Positions 54,792-64,000 are shown, counted from the stretch's first letter. The stretch: 64,000 nt of DNA from DASPJL01 sp035628645 (GCA_035628645.1 DASPJL010000096.1:1-64000), one strand, 5' to 3'. Notes: generated by a model from the sequence alone, not told the origin. Program-made: numbers and translations.

Positions 54792-55364
54792 CTCACAGAT
54801 TCACACAGAAAAGGGAAAATAATCTGTAAAAATCCGAGTAATCTGTGAGCAAAACTTTTCTTTTTATTTCTCACAGATGCCACAGATTGACACAGAAAAG
54901 GGAAAATAATCCGTGAAAATCCGAGTAATCTGTGAGCAAATCCTTTTTTATTATTTCTCACAGATGCCACTGATTTACACAGAAAAGGGAAAAATCCGTG
55001 AAAATCCGAGTAATCTGTGAGCAAAACTTTTCTTTTTATTTCTCACAGATGCCACTGATTTACACAGAAAAGGGAAAAATCCGTGAAAATCTGGTAATCT
55101 GTGAGCAAAACTTTTTTTATTATTTCTCACAGATTTCACTGATTTACACAGAAGAAGGAAAATAATCTGTGAAAATCCGAGTAATCTGTGAGCAAATCTT
55201 TTTTTATTATTTCTCACAGATGCCACTGATTTACACAGAAAAGGGAAAAATCCGTGAAAATCTGGGTAATCTGTGAGCAAAACTTTTTTTATTATTTCTC
55301 ACAGATTTCACTGATTTACACAGAAGAAGGAAAACTCCGTGAAAATCCGAGTAGTCTATGAGCA
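54792..55364. repeat. Seven tandem ~85-bp palindromic repeats
   Basis: Units start at CTCACAGAT at 54792, 54870, 54957, 55042, 55126, 55213 and 55298 (spacing 78-87 bp). Each runs from CTCACAGATG-CCACTGATT via ACACAGAAAAGGGAAAA and CCGTGAAAATCCGAG to AATCTGTGAG, so unit ends are inverted (CTCACAGATT/AATCTGTGAG). The array fills the gap between the amylase stop and the terminator at 54707. Frames running through it are not genes. The repeat family is common in Bacteroidota intergenic DNA. Confidence 0.95.
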
Positions 55365-55368
55365 TTTT

Positions 55369-56805
55369 TTATTCCATCTTCTTGAAAACTTTATACCCCC
55401 ATGGCCCAATATTTAGTTCGCCACCATTGTCGAATGACTTTTCTTCTCCTGTAAAAACCTCCTTGTAAGCTCCTGGAAAATTTTCTTCCAAGACAACATT
55501 TTGTTCGGTTCCTGAGACGTTAAGAATTACAAATATTCCATCCTCCCCCTTTTCTCTTTTATAAGAAAAAATACTGGTTGGGTTAGAAGTTTTGACCCTT
55601 ACAGGGATTCCTCCTTTTTCTCCATTCCACAAGGCTTTATTGTTCTTTTTCAGGCTTCCCAGAATTGTATAAAGCTCGGTATAAGAATTTTCGGTCCATG
55701 TGATCGGATCTTTGTCAAAAAACAGAAGCCGTCTGTCAAGTCCGATTTCCTGCCCGGTATAAGTCAGCGGCATGCCATACATGGTATGTGCTAATACAGC
55801 AAAAGTATTTGCTCCGTCTCCAAACTGCTCAAACTCCGTTCCTTCCCAGGAATTCTCGTCGTGATTGGAAGTGAAGTACAGCCTCGATTCGGTTTTAGGG
55901 ATTTGGTTAACCTCATTATTTAAATATGTCTCCAGGTCGTTGGCATTTTTTGAACCACTGTAAATATCTCTCAACAACCCTTTTTTAAAGCCATGAAGGT
56001 TCCAGGCATAGGTCATGTTGAAACCATGATGGTAAGATTCACTTCCACCACCCTCGGCGAGCATTAAAATGCCAGGATAGGTTTTTCTCAATTCCGAAGT
56101 AGCTTCGTCCCAGAAATCCATAGGCACCATTTCGGCAGCGTCACATCTGAATCCATCTACCCCCACTTCCGTTACCCAGAATTTCATAGCGCTGATCATA
56201 TATTGACGTAAACCGGCTTTACTGTAATCAAGGTCAATTACATCCGACCAGTTTGTGCCTGCAGGCGGCATAAAGTTGCCATTTGCATCTTTGGTGTACC
56301 AGTCAGGATTAGTTTGAGTAAGCACATTGTCCCACGAAGTATGGTTGGGAACCCAGTCTAAAATAACATACATTCCCGATTTATGAATTTCATTTACCAA
56401 TTCTTTAAAATCATCCATGGTACCGAATTCAGGATTTACCTTTTTATAGTCCTGAACAGAGTAATAGCTTCCCAGTGGCGCGATTATATTTTTCTTTCCT
56501 ATGGGATGAATGGGCATGAACCAGATAATTCCTACGCCCAATTCCTTAAGACGTGGAAGGTGTGTTTTAAATGCATTGAATGTTCCTTCCTGAGAATACT
56601 GCCTTACGTTAGCCTCATACATATTGAGGTTATAGGTCCACTCCTGGTGCGTTTTGAATGCAGGAATGGTAGGATCAGGTTTAGCGCCTGTAGTATCGAC
56701 AGGCAGGGTTGGTTTGTTTTCTTCAATATCTTTTGAACAAGAAACGAAGTTCAGGCAAGATAATAAAAGTGTTATTCCTATTAGTTTATTGAGAATCGAT
56801 GACAT
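55369..56805 (-). CDS. GH13 alpha-amylase lipoprotein
   Basis: Start at 56805 (MSSILNKLIG; an ATG 10 codons earlier is less likely because the lipobox NFVSC then lies far from the start). Cys23 is lipidated. The TIM-barrel has all four GH13 regions: DWVPNH (about 150), GFRCDAAEM with nucleophile D222, LAEGGG with acid E251, and TSNHDENSW with D316. It hydrolyses alpha-1,4-glucans at the cell surface, like SusG. It is the last gene of the starch-type operon. Confidence 0.93.
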   Translation of the reverse strand: MSSILNKLIGITLLLSCLNFVSCSKDIEENKPTLPVDTTGAKPDPTIPAFKTHQEWTYNLNMYEANVRQYSQEGTFNAFKTHLPRLKELGVGIIWFMPIHPIGKKNIIAPLGSYYSVQDYKKVNPEFGTMDDFKELVNEIHKSGMYVILDWVPNHTSWDNVLTQTNPDWYTKDANGNFMPPAGTNWSDVIDLDYSKAGLRQYMISAMKFWVTEVGVDGFRCDAAEMVPMDFWDEATSELRKTYPGILMLAEGGGSESYHHGFNMTYAWNLHGFKKGLLRDIYSGSKNANDLETYLNNEVNQIPKTESRLYFTSNHDENSWEGTEFEQFGDGANTFAVLAHTMYGMPLTYTGQEIGLDRRLLFFDKDPITWTENSYTELYTILGSLKKNNKALWNGEKGGIPVRVKTSNPTSIFSYKREKGEDGIFVILNVSGTEQNVVLEENFPGAYKEVFTGEEKSFDNGGELNIGPWGYKVFKKME

Positions 56806-56903
56806 ATTTAATTTTTTAAATGCAACATGGACCAAGGGTTTTCCTGATCATTATAAAACAGGTTGGCCAAATGATTCTATATCCTCCGGCCAATCCTTAT
56901 AAG

Positions 56904-57989
56904 CTAATTTTTAGTAACAGTGTATTTGTATAGTAATGATTCCGTTGTTGTATTGAAATCAAGGGAAATGGTATAGTTCCCAGCTTCTTTAATGTCTATG
57001 GCGGCATCTGTTTGAGTAAGGTTACCGACAAGCGCATTGCTATCCTGAGGACCATAATTGATGTCCCAGCCATTATTTGCCCTGAATTTTAGTGCGCCTG
57101 CTGCCAGATCGATTGTTTTGGTCCATAAACCTGTCGCTTCGTCAAAGTCCATTGCGGTAGAGACATCCCAACTTCCGGGAGAAGCAGTGCCGATTAATCC
57201 CCAGGTTTCTATTAGAACTGCGGTATAGGTCATGTCTTTGGTATTTACATTGAATTTGTAAAAACCGGGAGCGTCTACTTTTAATCCTTCTGCAAGTCCA
57301 TCCGGTGTTAAATTACCATCGCCTGCATTACCATAATTAATATGATCCCAATCAGGGTGAGAGGTAAATTTGTAGTAATCTCCCACATTCATGTAAACAT
57401 ACCCTTCATAAAGTCCTTCCCCAACCCTGGAAATGACCGGAGCAGTTGCTGGAGACCAACCCTGATAAGCGCCAGGAACCCATAAAGTTAAAGGATCGGT
57501 AGGCGGCGGTACTATTTTTTTCCAGGTGGTAACGGCAATTTGACTTACCGGAGATTCGGTTTCATCATTATGATCCACAAGTGTATCAGGACTGTTGATG
57601 AACGCATTGAGCTTAAGCTCCAATAATGATTCTTCATTAACCGGTAGATTTAAAGTATTGATCAATAGTTCATTTAATTGACCCAAAGAAATACTTAATG
57701 AATCGGCAGTAGTTGTTCCTAAAGAAACTGCGCCGGAAAATTCCCTTCCTGCTACGTCCATTTGAAGGGTATAGGTAATCACAGTGTTGATACCGTAATC
57801 TGCTTTTTGCCACTTGAAAGTAACATTTTCGGAAGTGTTCTCTTCTGTGACCGCCTTTGCTTCCCAACCTGTGGAAGGAACGGAAGGTGGAACAACGTCT
57901 TTATTTAATACGGCTTTCACCTCATCCTTTTCGCAAGAAAAAAGGATTGTCAGAGACATGAGCGCCAGTAAAGTGAGTAATTTTTTCAT
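56904..57989 (-). CDS. SusE/SusF-like starch-binding surface lipoprotein
   Basis: ATG 57989 gives a leader with lipobox ILFSC (Cys19). A SusE-type Ig-like N-terminal domain (about 35-150: TSENVTFKWQKADYGINTVITYTLQMDVAGREF) is followed by two starch-binding modules (about 165-265 and 270-360), each with the W-x-P-G-x-x-Q-G-W and DVSTAMDFDEATGLWTKT patterns of SusE/SusF. It holds starch near the amylase and SusCD. It lies 13 nt after susD. Confidence 0.9.
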   Translation of the reverse strand: MKKLLTLLALMSLTILFSCEKDEVKAVLNKDVVPPSVPSTGWEAKAVTEENTSENVTFKWQKADYGINTVITYTLQMDVAGREFSGAVSLGTTTADSLSISLGQLNELLINTLNLPVNEESLLELKLNAFINSPDTLVDHNDETESPVSQIAVTTWKKIVPPPTDPLTLWVPGAYQGWSPATAPVISRVGEGLYEGYVYMNVGDYYKFTSHPDWDHINYGNAGDGNLTPDGLAEGLKVDAPGFYKFNVNTKDMTYTAVLIETWGLIGTASPGSWDVSTAMDFDEATGLWTKTIDLAAGALKFRANNGWDINYGPQDSNALVGNLTQTDAAIDIKEAGNYTISLDFNTTTESLLYKYTVTKN

Positions 57990-58002
57990 ATTCAACAAGG
58001 AT

Positions 58003-59598
58003 TTAATAACCAGTATTTTGTTCAAGATTTGTATTTACAGCCAGGTCAGAAGCTGGAATCGGGAAGACATCGTTCTTCGCGTCCGTTCCGACACCTTCTT
58101 TAATTCCGCCTTTCCAATTCCATTTATATGAATTACCCGTAAATGCCCCGAAACGAATTAAGTCTGTTCTTCTTTGCGCTTCCCAGTTTAATTCCCTGGC
58201 TCTTTCATCAAGAATAAAAGGAAGGGTAAGCTGTTCAGCGGTTATGTTACCTGTGGTATTGCCATAAGCTCTTTCTCTGATAAGATTTACGTACTTCAGT
58301 GCGGTAGTTAAATCTCCGCCGGAGCCTCCTCTTAGTACAGCTTCTGCATAAATAAGATAGACGTCAGCAAACCGGAATAAAGGAAAATCAGTATCTACAA
58401 AAGTCTGATCTTTTCCGGCTGTTCCTGTAGACGTGATGTTCTTATATTTTGTATTTAAATAACCTTCAGTAAACAACAATGGGTTTTGGATATCGAGGGT
58501 TTGTCCGTCGGTGTAAAACATGGCTCTTTGGTCCAGATCTCCAGTCACATCTGGGAATTTATTTACAAAACTTTGAGTAACCCTGTTGCCATTCCATGGA
58601 CTAACCACGCCAAATTGCTCAAGCGTATTTTGAGTTCCACCAGTGCCCGCATGTACGATATAAGTTACCCCACCATAATTTTGACCATTGATTCCGTCTT
58701 CGGCAATGGGCAGAATGATTTCCTTTCTTCTCAAATGATTATCTGCAAGGAATAATTCATTGTATTTATCGTGAAGTTCGTAAGCGCCGGAGCCAATAAT
58801 GTTATTGCAATAGGTGATGGCTTCCGTATACTTTTTATTTCCGGCGCCCAGGTATACTTCAGCATTCAGATAAAGCTTGGCAAGCAATAAAGACGCCGCG
58901 CCCTGATCCGCACGGGCATATTCGTTTGTTCCCGCCGCAGCAAGGTCAGGCATGATCGCTTTCAGCTCCGTTTCAATGTAGGTAAAAAGATCAGCCCTGG
59001 AAATTTGCTCAGGAAGAAATGCACCAGCCACATTTTCCTCTGTTACAAAAGGAACATTTCCATACAGATCTATTGCGAAATAGTAAAGGAGCGACCGCAT
59101 AAACCTGGCTTCTGCAAGGTATTGCGTTACATCATCCTTTAAAGTCCCGCTAAGTCCATCCTTTCTTTTAGATACCTCTTTGATGTATTCATTGCAAAAA
59201 GCAATATTTATAAAGATCCGTTGATAAAGAAGCTGGATATACTTATTTTGGGCAGACCAATTGTGCCCTCGATATTCATTCAAACCTGCATCTCCCCAGG
59301 CACAGATTACTTCATCGGTAGTGATTTCCTGTGCAGTGAAGTACATCCTTAAAAAGGAAGTTTCTCCTTCATCAGGATTGGTGATTTCCGGTAAACCAAA
59401 TGGGCCTCTTTGACCGGTAAGAGTTAATGAGCCATAAAGTTTTGCAAGGAATTCTTTATAGGAATCGGGGTTGTCAAAAACGATTTCTGAAGTAGCCACT
59501 GTTTTGTCTAAAGGCACAGTATCTAAATCATTGGTGCAGGATCCGAATACCAACCCGGATGAGATCACTGCTATGGATAAGAATTTATTAATCTTCAT
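58003..59598 (-). CDS. SusD-like starch-binding lipoprotein
   Basis: Lipobox GLVFGSC (Cys21). The family segments are clear: VTQYLAEARFMRSLLYYFAIDLYGNVPFV, ADQGAASLLLAKLYLNAEVY, FPLFRFADVYLIYAEAVLRGG, LPFILDERARELNWEAQRRTDLIRFG and VFPIPASDLAVNTNLEQNTGY at the end. Forms the lid of the SusC at 59635. The substrate is inferred to be starch or maltodextrin from the SusE-like and GH13 genes that follow. Confidence 0.93.
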   Translation of the reverse strand: MKINKFLSIAVISSGLVFGSCTNDLDTVPLDKTVATSEIVFDNPDSYKEFLAKLYGSLTLTGQRGPFGLPEITNPDEGETSFLRMYFTAQEITTDEVICAWGDAGLNEYRGHNWSAQNKYIQLLYQRIFINIAFCNEYIKEVSKRKDGLSGTLKDDVTQYLAEARFMRSLLYYFAIDLYGNVPFVTEENVAGAFLPEQISRADLFTYIETELKAIMPDLAAAGTNEYARADQGAASLLLAKLYLNAEVYLGAGNKKYTEAITYCNNIIGSGAYELHDKYNELFLADNHLRRKEIILPIAEDGINGQNYGGVTYIVHAGTGGTQNTLEQFGVVSPWNGNRVTQSFVNKFPDVTGDLDQRAMFYTDGQTLDIQNPLLFTEGYLNTKYKNITSTGTAGKDQTFVDTDFPLFRFADVYLIYAEAVLRGGSGGDLTTALKYVNLIRERAYGNTTGNITAEQLTLPFILDERARELNWEAQRRTDLIRFGAFTGNSYKWNWKGGIKEGVGTDAKNDVFPIPASDLAVNTNLEQNTGY

Positions 59599-59634
59599 GT
59601 AAATAAAAGTTTAAAGTCAAAATGTCTATATTTT

Positions 59635-62600
59635 CTAGAATTGACAGTTAAGTCCCAGTAAGAAAGTCCTTGCTCTTGGAAAGAAATTATTATCCATTCC
59701 TCCGCTGATTTCCGGATCAAGGCCTTTGTATTTTGTAATTACAAATGCATTCTGAACACCGCCATTTATTCTTATAGTAGCTTTTCCGTTAAGGACTTCA
59801 GGTAACTTGTATCCGATATTCACAAAATCAAGTCTGAGAAAAGAGGCATTTTGAATGTAATAATCAGAGAACCTGCTGTTACCTCCGTTCAGGAACTTCG
59901 TATCGTTAGCAAACTTGGTGGTATTGCTTAAGAAACCCAGTGAGCTGTAAAGGTTGTAGGTGCTGTTGGCCGCTACATTGTTGTAAACATAATTTCCAAG
60001 ATTGGCTCTTGCTGATAAAGACAGATCCCAATTCTTGTAGCTTACCCTGGACGAAAGTCCCATAGTAATATCCGGCGCAGGATTTTTATAAATGTATAAA
60101 TCGCTTGAGTTGATAATCCCGTCGTTGTTTTGGTCAACAAAAGCATCTTCAATAGGTTTACCATTTGCATCGTAGACTTGTTTGTAGACAAAGAAAGAAT
60201 TGGCGGCCTCACCTACCTTTTGCACGCGTATTGTTCCAGCCGTTGTTCCACCGATGCCGCTGTTTTCGTCACCTACATAGTAGTCAGGATCATTGTTCAG
60301 ATTCAGGTTGGTGATCTTGTTCTTGTTATAGGCCAGGTTATAACCTACTTCCCAGTTCCAGTTGCTTTTTGCTACGATTTTGCTGTTTATTGAGAATTCA
60401 AGACCATGATTTTCCATACTTCCTACATTGGTAGTGATGAAACCTGTGAAGTTGGAACCTGCAGGAACGGACACCCGACTAATTAGATCTTTGGTTTTTC
60501 TGTTGTAATAATCGATGGTACCGGTGATTCTATTCCCAAAAAATCCATAATCAAAACCAATGTTAGAAGTAATGGACTGTTCCCATTTGATATTTTTATC
60601 ATATCCATCCGGACGATAAGTATTGTAGTAAACATCCCCAAAAGGATACCTGGACGCATTGTCACTTCTGGTATATACCGCCTGATATGGATAATCATCA
60701 TAATTGGAGTTGCTGGTCCTGATGTCCTGCTGACCGGTAACACCGTAACCCAATCTAAGCTTCAGATCAGAAACCAATTTGCTGTTCTTTAAGAAATTTT
60801 CATTATTGATTTTCCATGCAAACGCGGCGGCAGGAAATAGTCCCCAACGGTTTTCAGGAGCAAATTTGGAAGTACCATCATTTCTCAAGGTAAGGGTAAC
60901 CAGATATTTATCCATCAGGCTATAATTCACCCTTCCAAAGAATGAAACAAGGAAATATTCTGTTTCGAAATCACGAGGTTGAACTACAATGGTTTTGCTT
61001 TCATTCATTGAAGAATCCTGAAGTGATCTGTAAAAACGAGACCAGGAATATCCACCGACTACATCAATATTACTTTTGATGCTTTCCAGAGAACTTGAAT
61101 AGTTAAGGTAAAAATCAAGCAACTCGTTTTTAAGCTGATTTCTGTAAGGGTTAGCTCTTCCTCCCGCTTCCTCAGGAATATATACCCATTGCGTGCTGTC
61201 CTTTACATTATTATGTCCCTCAGATTCACTGTAGTCATAACCCAAATTTAAATTGGCATGTAAATCCTCCAGAAAATGGAATTTGTAGTCGAACTGTACA
61301 TTACCAATACTTCTTTTAACAGTGGAAGTATTGTCTGTAAGGTCCAATTGAGCTACAGGATTGGCGGTTGCCAGGTTTATAGGAGATGCGTTTGGTTCAC
61401 CGACGGTCCAGGTAGTATATCCTCTCCATCTTGTATTACCATTGTAAACAGGCTTTGTCGGATCGTATACAATAGCATTACCCACAGCGCCCTGATCGGC
61501 GAAATTATTGGCATTGTACATTCCCTTCAGGTTAATGTTGATTTTTAAATGATCCTTCAACAAGCTGGGATCAAGTCCGACAGAAAGCGTAGTCCTTTCA
61601 TAGTTGTAAGTTTTGAGGATACCATCGGTATTGTTATAACCCAATGAAACACGATAAGGAAGCTTTATTTTTTTGATGGTACCCGAAACATTAAGGTTAT
61701 GGTCCTGCCCGAATGCATTTTTATAGATCTGTTTTTGCCAGTTGGTATTGTCATTCCCAAGAAGAGCTGATATAGGGGACTCTGCTCCATATCTTTCATT
61801 TATTAGGGCACGGTATTCGTCACCTGAATACACATCTACAAGTTTTGGTATTGTAGCCAAAGAAGTAGTTACACTATAGTTGGCACTGAAGGACTCGCCA
61901 CCTCTTTTGGTAGTAATAAGAATAACACCGTTGGAAGCTCTTGAACCATAAATTGCAGTGGCTGACGCGTCTTTCAATATAGTGAAAGACTCAATATCAT
62001 TAGGATTAAGTGAAGATAAAATATTCGAAGAACCGCCAATCTGTACATTTGTGATCGGTACTCCATCTATTACAATCAAAGGATCATTGCTGGCATTAAG
62101 CGATGATCCGCCACGAATCCTGATGGTAGAAGCATTTCCGGGCGCACCACTGTTAGAGGTAATTACTACTCCCGGCGCTTTTCCAAGAAGCAGTTCCTGA
62201 GGGGAATTGATTGCACCTTTATTAAAATCCTTGGCGCTTACCACTGCTACGGCGCCTGTCGCATCTGATTTTTTAACAGTTCCATAACCGATAACTGCAA
62301 TCTCTTGTAAAGACACAATATCAGAAACCAGGTTGACATTGATGGTGGTTTGGTTTTCAACAGCTATTTCTTCCGTTATGTAACCGACATAAGATATAAC
62401 AATGGTTGCTCCGTCATTTACTTTTAAAGTAAAATTGCCGTTTACATCCGTTACCGTTCCATTGGTAGTGTTTTTTTCTACAACACTTGCTCCCGGAATT
62501 CCGGAGGGATCAATATCAGAAACTACTTTCCCGGATATGGTTTGAGTTTGAGCATTTGCATAAGAAGTCAGCAAACAGAATAAAATTAACAGCTTGCCGA

Positions 62601-62661
62601 ATAATTGACATCTTTTCCTGAATTGCAGGAAAGGCCATTTTATAAGAATGGTAGATTTCAT
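59635..62661 (-). CDS. SusC-like TonB-linked starch/maltodextrin receptor
   Basis: First gene of the minus-strand starch-type operon. Signal peptide to about residue 37, carboxypeptidase-like domain (about 43-118, ISGKVVSDIDPSGIPGASVVEKN), signature LQEIAVIGYGTVKKSDATGAV (about 118-138), plug with DASATAIYGSRASNGVILITTKRGG (about 230-255), barrel ending in terminal F. No STN domain. SusD follows after 36 nt. Confidence 0.93.
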   Translation of the reverse strand: MKSTILIKWPFLQFRKRCQLFGKLLILFCLLTSYANAQTQTISGKVVSDIDPSGIPGASVVEKNTTNGTVTDVNGNFTLKVNDGATIVISYVGYITEEIAVENQTTINVNLVSDIVSLQEIAVIGYGTVKKSDATGAVAVVSAKDFNKGAINSPQELLLGKAPGVVITSNSGAPGNASTIRIRGGSSLNASNDPLIVIDGVPITNVQIGGSSNILSSLNPNDIESFTILKDASATAIYGSRASNGVILITTKRGGESFSANYSVTTSLATIPKLVDVYSGDEYRALINERYGAESPISALLGNDNTNWQKQIYKNAFGQDHNLNVSGTIKKIKLPYRVSLGYNNTDGILKTYNYERTTLSVGLDPSLLKDHLKININLKGMYNANNFADQGAVGNAIVYDPTKPVYNGNTRWRGYTTWTVGEPNASPINLATANPVAQLDLTDNTSTVKRSIGNVQFDYKFHFLEDLHANLNLGYDYSESEGHNNVKDSTQWVYIPEEAGGRANPYRNQLKNELLDFYLNYSSSLESIKSNIDVVGGYSWSRFYRSLQDSSMNESKTIVVQPRDFETEYFLVSFFGRVNYSLMDKYLVTLTLRNDGTSKFAPENRWGLFPAAAFAWKINNENFLKNSKLVSDLKLRLGYGVTGQQDIRTSNSNYDDYPYQAVYTRSDNASRYPFGDVYYNTYRPDGYDKNIKWEQSITSNIGFDYGFFGNRITGTIDYYNRKTKDLISRVSVPAGSNFTGFITTNVGSMENHGLEFSINSKIVAKSNWNWEVGYNLAYNKNKITNLNLNNDPDYYVGDENSGIGGTTAGTIRVQKVGEAANSFFVYKQVYDANGKPIEDAFVDQNNDGIINSSDLYIYKNPAPDITMGLSSRVSYKNWDLSLSARANLGNYVYNNVAANSTYNLYSSLGFLSNTTKFANDTKFLNGGNSRFSDYYIQNASFLRLDFVNIGYKLPEVLNGKATIRINGGVQNAFVITKYKGLDPEISGGMDNNFFPRARTFLLGLNCQF

Positions 62662-63178
62662 TTCATAATGATTAAGGGTTTGAACAAATTTAGTTAGGGT
62701 TTGTAAAGGCTTAGCTGTGTATAAACAGTAAGTCCGATGATTGAAATTTTAAAGCAGGCTCTCTTTTTATCATATTTAGTTATATTGGTTCAATAGAATT
62801 CCATGCACATCAGATAACTAACGTGTTGTATATACTTATTTAAAATAGTATTCAGGTATTAACTAGAAATTGACCGTAAAAAATTAAAAGGTTATTAATT
62901 GTTAAATAATCATTTTAATCAAGATTCTGAGTTGTATTCTTGTTTAAACTCCGGCGATTGTCTATACGCTCTTTAGATTGTTTTTTGTACTGAACAAAAC
63001 TAAAAGGAATATGGAAGCAAAACCATTCACGTCACTCAAAATATCACAGATAACCAGGGAATGTTTTTGTATTCAGTTGATGGATAAATGTTTATATAAG
63101 AAAAGCCGTCGGATTATATAAACTAAATATCAATGAAAACCATACTTTGTGTAACGTAATAGTATAACTTTTTTAAGC
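62662..63178. other. Intergenic region, 517 bp, upstream of the starch-type operon
   Basis: No gene. On the minus strand the octamer TAAATTTG (plus-strand CAAATTTA, 62685-62692) matches TAnnTTTG 24 nt before the SusC start, but no TTG lies at the expected -33 spacing. No other regulator site was recognised. Confidence 0.4.
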
Positions 63179-63614
63179 AAAGCTTCCGAATCTGCGTCTT
63201 CCTGAACTTGTTTCAGGATCTTCCAAGGCCTCGCTTAGATGCCGAAATAAATTCGGCAAGACGATCTACCGGATGGGAAAGGAACTTTAGAATAGAAAGC
63301 CTTTAAGAAGATTAAGCGAGAAAGAACATCTTAAAAGGCAAAAGCTTCTGAGCGCGTCCTCCTGAACTTGTTTCAGGATCTTTCAAGCCTCGCTGATAGA
63401 TGCCGAAATAAATTCGGCAGGACGATCTGCTGGCTAGGAAAGGAGTTTAAAATAGAAATCCTTTAAGGAGATTAAGAGAGAAAGTATATTTTAAAGCAAA
63501 AGCCTCCGAGTGCGTCCTCCTGAACTTGTTTCAGGATCTTTTCAAGCGTTAGTAACAGATATCGAAATAAATTCGGCAAGACGATCTACTGGCTAGAAAG
63601 GAACTTGAGAATAG
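63179..63614. repeat. Three tandem ~160-bp repeats, the third interrupted
   Basis: Units start at AAAGCTTCC/AAAGCCTCC at 63179, 63341 and 63499. Each holds two hairpins: CCTGAACTTGTTTCAGG and GCCGAAATAAATTCGGC, then GACGATCT and GAACTT-AGAATAG. Unit 3 breaks off at 63614 and its tail (AAAGCCTTTAAGAAGATTAA) resumes at about 63970, after the GIY-YIG gene, and runs to the window edge. Confidence 0.9.
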
Positions 63615-63899
63615 TTATATTTCGTAGGATAAATCTGTAAGATTGGGATTTATTGATTTTATCAGATTAAACTTCCATTCCCTATGCCAATTTTTTAATT
63701 GCTTTTCTCTTTCAATAGCTTCAGTAATAGTATTATGGAATTCATAATAGATTAGATACTTACAGTTGTATTTTGTAGTAAATGCGGATCCATTCCCATC
63801 TTTATGCTGTGATATTCTTGTTTTTAGATTACTTGTAACTCCTATATATAGTGTTGTTTTTTTGTAATTTGTTAGTATATATACATATCCTCCCTTCAT
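63615..63899 (-). CDS. GIY-YIG endonuclease-domain protein
   Basis: A 94-residue single-domain GIY-YIG protein (UPF0213/YhbQ-like size). The GIY strand is GYVYIL (Y5-Y7), the YIG strand TLYIGVTSNLKTRISQHK (Y18, R28), the metal-binding Glu is probably E66 in AIEREKQLKNW, and Asn83 is in SINPNL. All key residues are present. Its stop codon (63615-63617) abuts the point where repeat unit 3 is interrupted, and 66 bp upstream of its start lie before the repeat resumes. A nested, mobile-like gene; its role is unknown. Confidence 0.93.
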   Translation of the reverse strand: MKGGYVYILTNYKKTTLYIGVTSNLKTRISQHKDGNGSAFTTKYNCKYLIYYEFHNTITEAIEREKQLKNWHREWKFNLIKSINPNLTDLSYEI

Positions 63900-63968
63900 A
63901 AAATTGATGGTTCAAAAAATATAAGAGTTAAAAAAATACGATATAAAGATATTCACATTTTGATAGAA

Positions 63969-64000
63969 AGAAAGCCTTTAAGAAGATTAAAAGAGAAAGC
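63969..64000. repeat. Tail of interrupted repeat unit 3
   Basis: AAAGCCTTTAAGAAGATTAA and following AGAGAAAGC match the end of unit 1 (63318-63350 region) and complete the third unit across the GIY-YIG insertion. It continues off the right edge. Confidence 0.85.

Noticed and set aside
54788..55280. Two minus-strand frames of 78 and 101 codons with repeated FCKSVASVRNNKK-type peptides
   Set aside because: They are translations of the tandem ~85-bp palindromic repeat array, not a repeat protein gene.
54792..55364. CRISPR array
   Set aside because: Repeat units are contiguous and ~85 bp long with no unique spacers and no cas genes nearby.

Overview
The window reads as chromosomal DNA of a Bacteroidota bacterium, most likely a free-living or saprophytic member of the Cytophagales/Sphingobacteriia. 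Evidence: three SusC/SusD pairs, an ECF sigma/FecR regulatory pair feeding an STN-bearing SusC, two proteins with type IX secretion C-terminal sorting domains, a two-component-type propeller protein, a near-canonical TTG-N19-TAnnTTTG promoter, and AT-rich intergenic DNA. No tRNA, rRNA, CRISPR array, phage or plasmid origin was seen.

Layout. 1-2.3 kb: a secreted GH76-type mannanase with extra glycan-binding modules. 2.5-7.7 kb: an iron/siderophore uptake operon (TonB receptor, DUF4374 lipoprotein, PepSY membrane protein) whose promoter is bracketed by two matching 23-bp palindromes. 7.7-9.3 kb: a VOC protein and two small unknowns. 9.6-26.7 kb: a polysaccharide-utilisation region: GH5 beta-mannanase, ECF sigma, FecR anti-sigma, SusC with STN domain, SusD, GH43, parallel beta-helix protein, a second GH5-like enzyme, a sialidase-fold/CBM9-like lipoprotein and a CehA-like PHP metallohydrolase. 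The sigma, FecR and STN-SusC form a trans-envelope signalling chain; the secreted enzymes supply the substrate. 27-32.2 kb: an AraC regulator and a propeller/SpoIIE-phosphatase receptor.

32.4-42 kb is accessory DNA: a DUF559 endonuclease-fold gene embedded in GC-rich inverted repeats (with a decayed second copy of its 5' end), then a run of small same-strand genes separated by copies of a shared linker repeat, including an RNA ligase broken by an in-frame amber codon, and a REP-associated tyrosine transposase (RAYT) element flanked by a 136-bp direct repeat. 43.2-49.8 kb: a SusC/SusD pair and a class-C-beta-lactamase-like lipoprotein. 50-51.7 kb: a YCII protein and an ECF42-type sigma factor. 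51.7-62.7 kb, minus strand: a starch-type locus (susC-susD-susE/F-like-GH13 amylase), seven tandem ~85-bp palindromic repeats, a strong terminator, a DUF6377 sensor/regulator and a phosphatase-superfamily lipoprotein or secreted enzyme. 63.2-64 kb: three copies of a ~160-bp repeat, the last split by a GIY-YIG gene.

The most unusual theme is that three unrelated small nuclease-fold genes (DUF559, HUH/RAYT, GIY-YIG) are each nested in their own repeat family, with the stop codon lying in or exactly at the repeat edge. Function calls rest on reading motifs by eye; no database search was possible.
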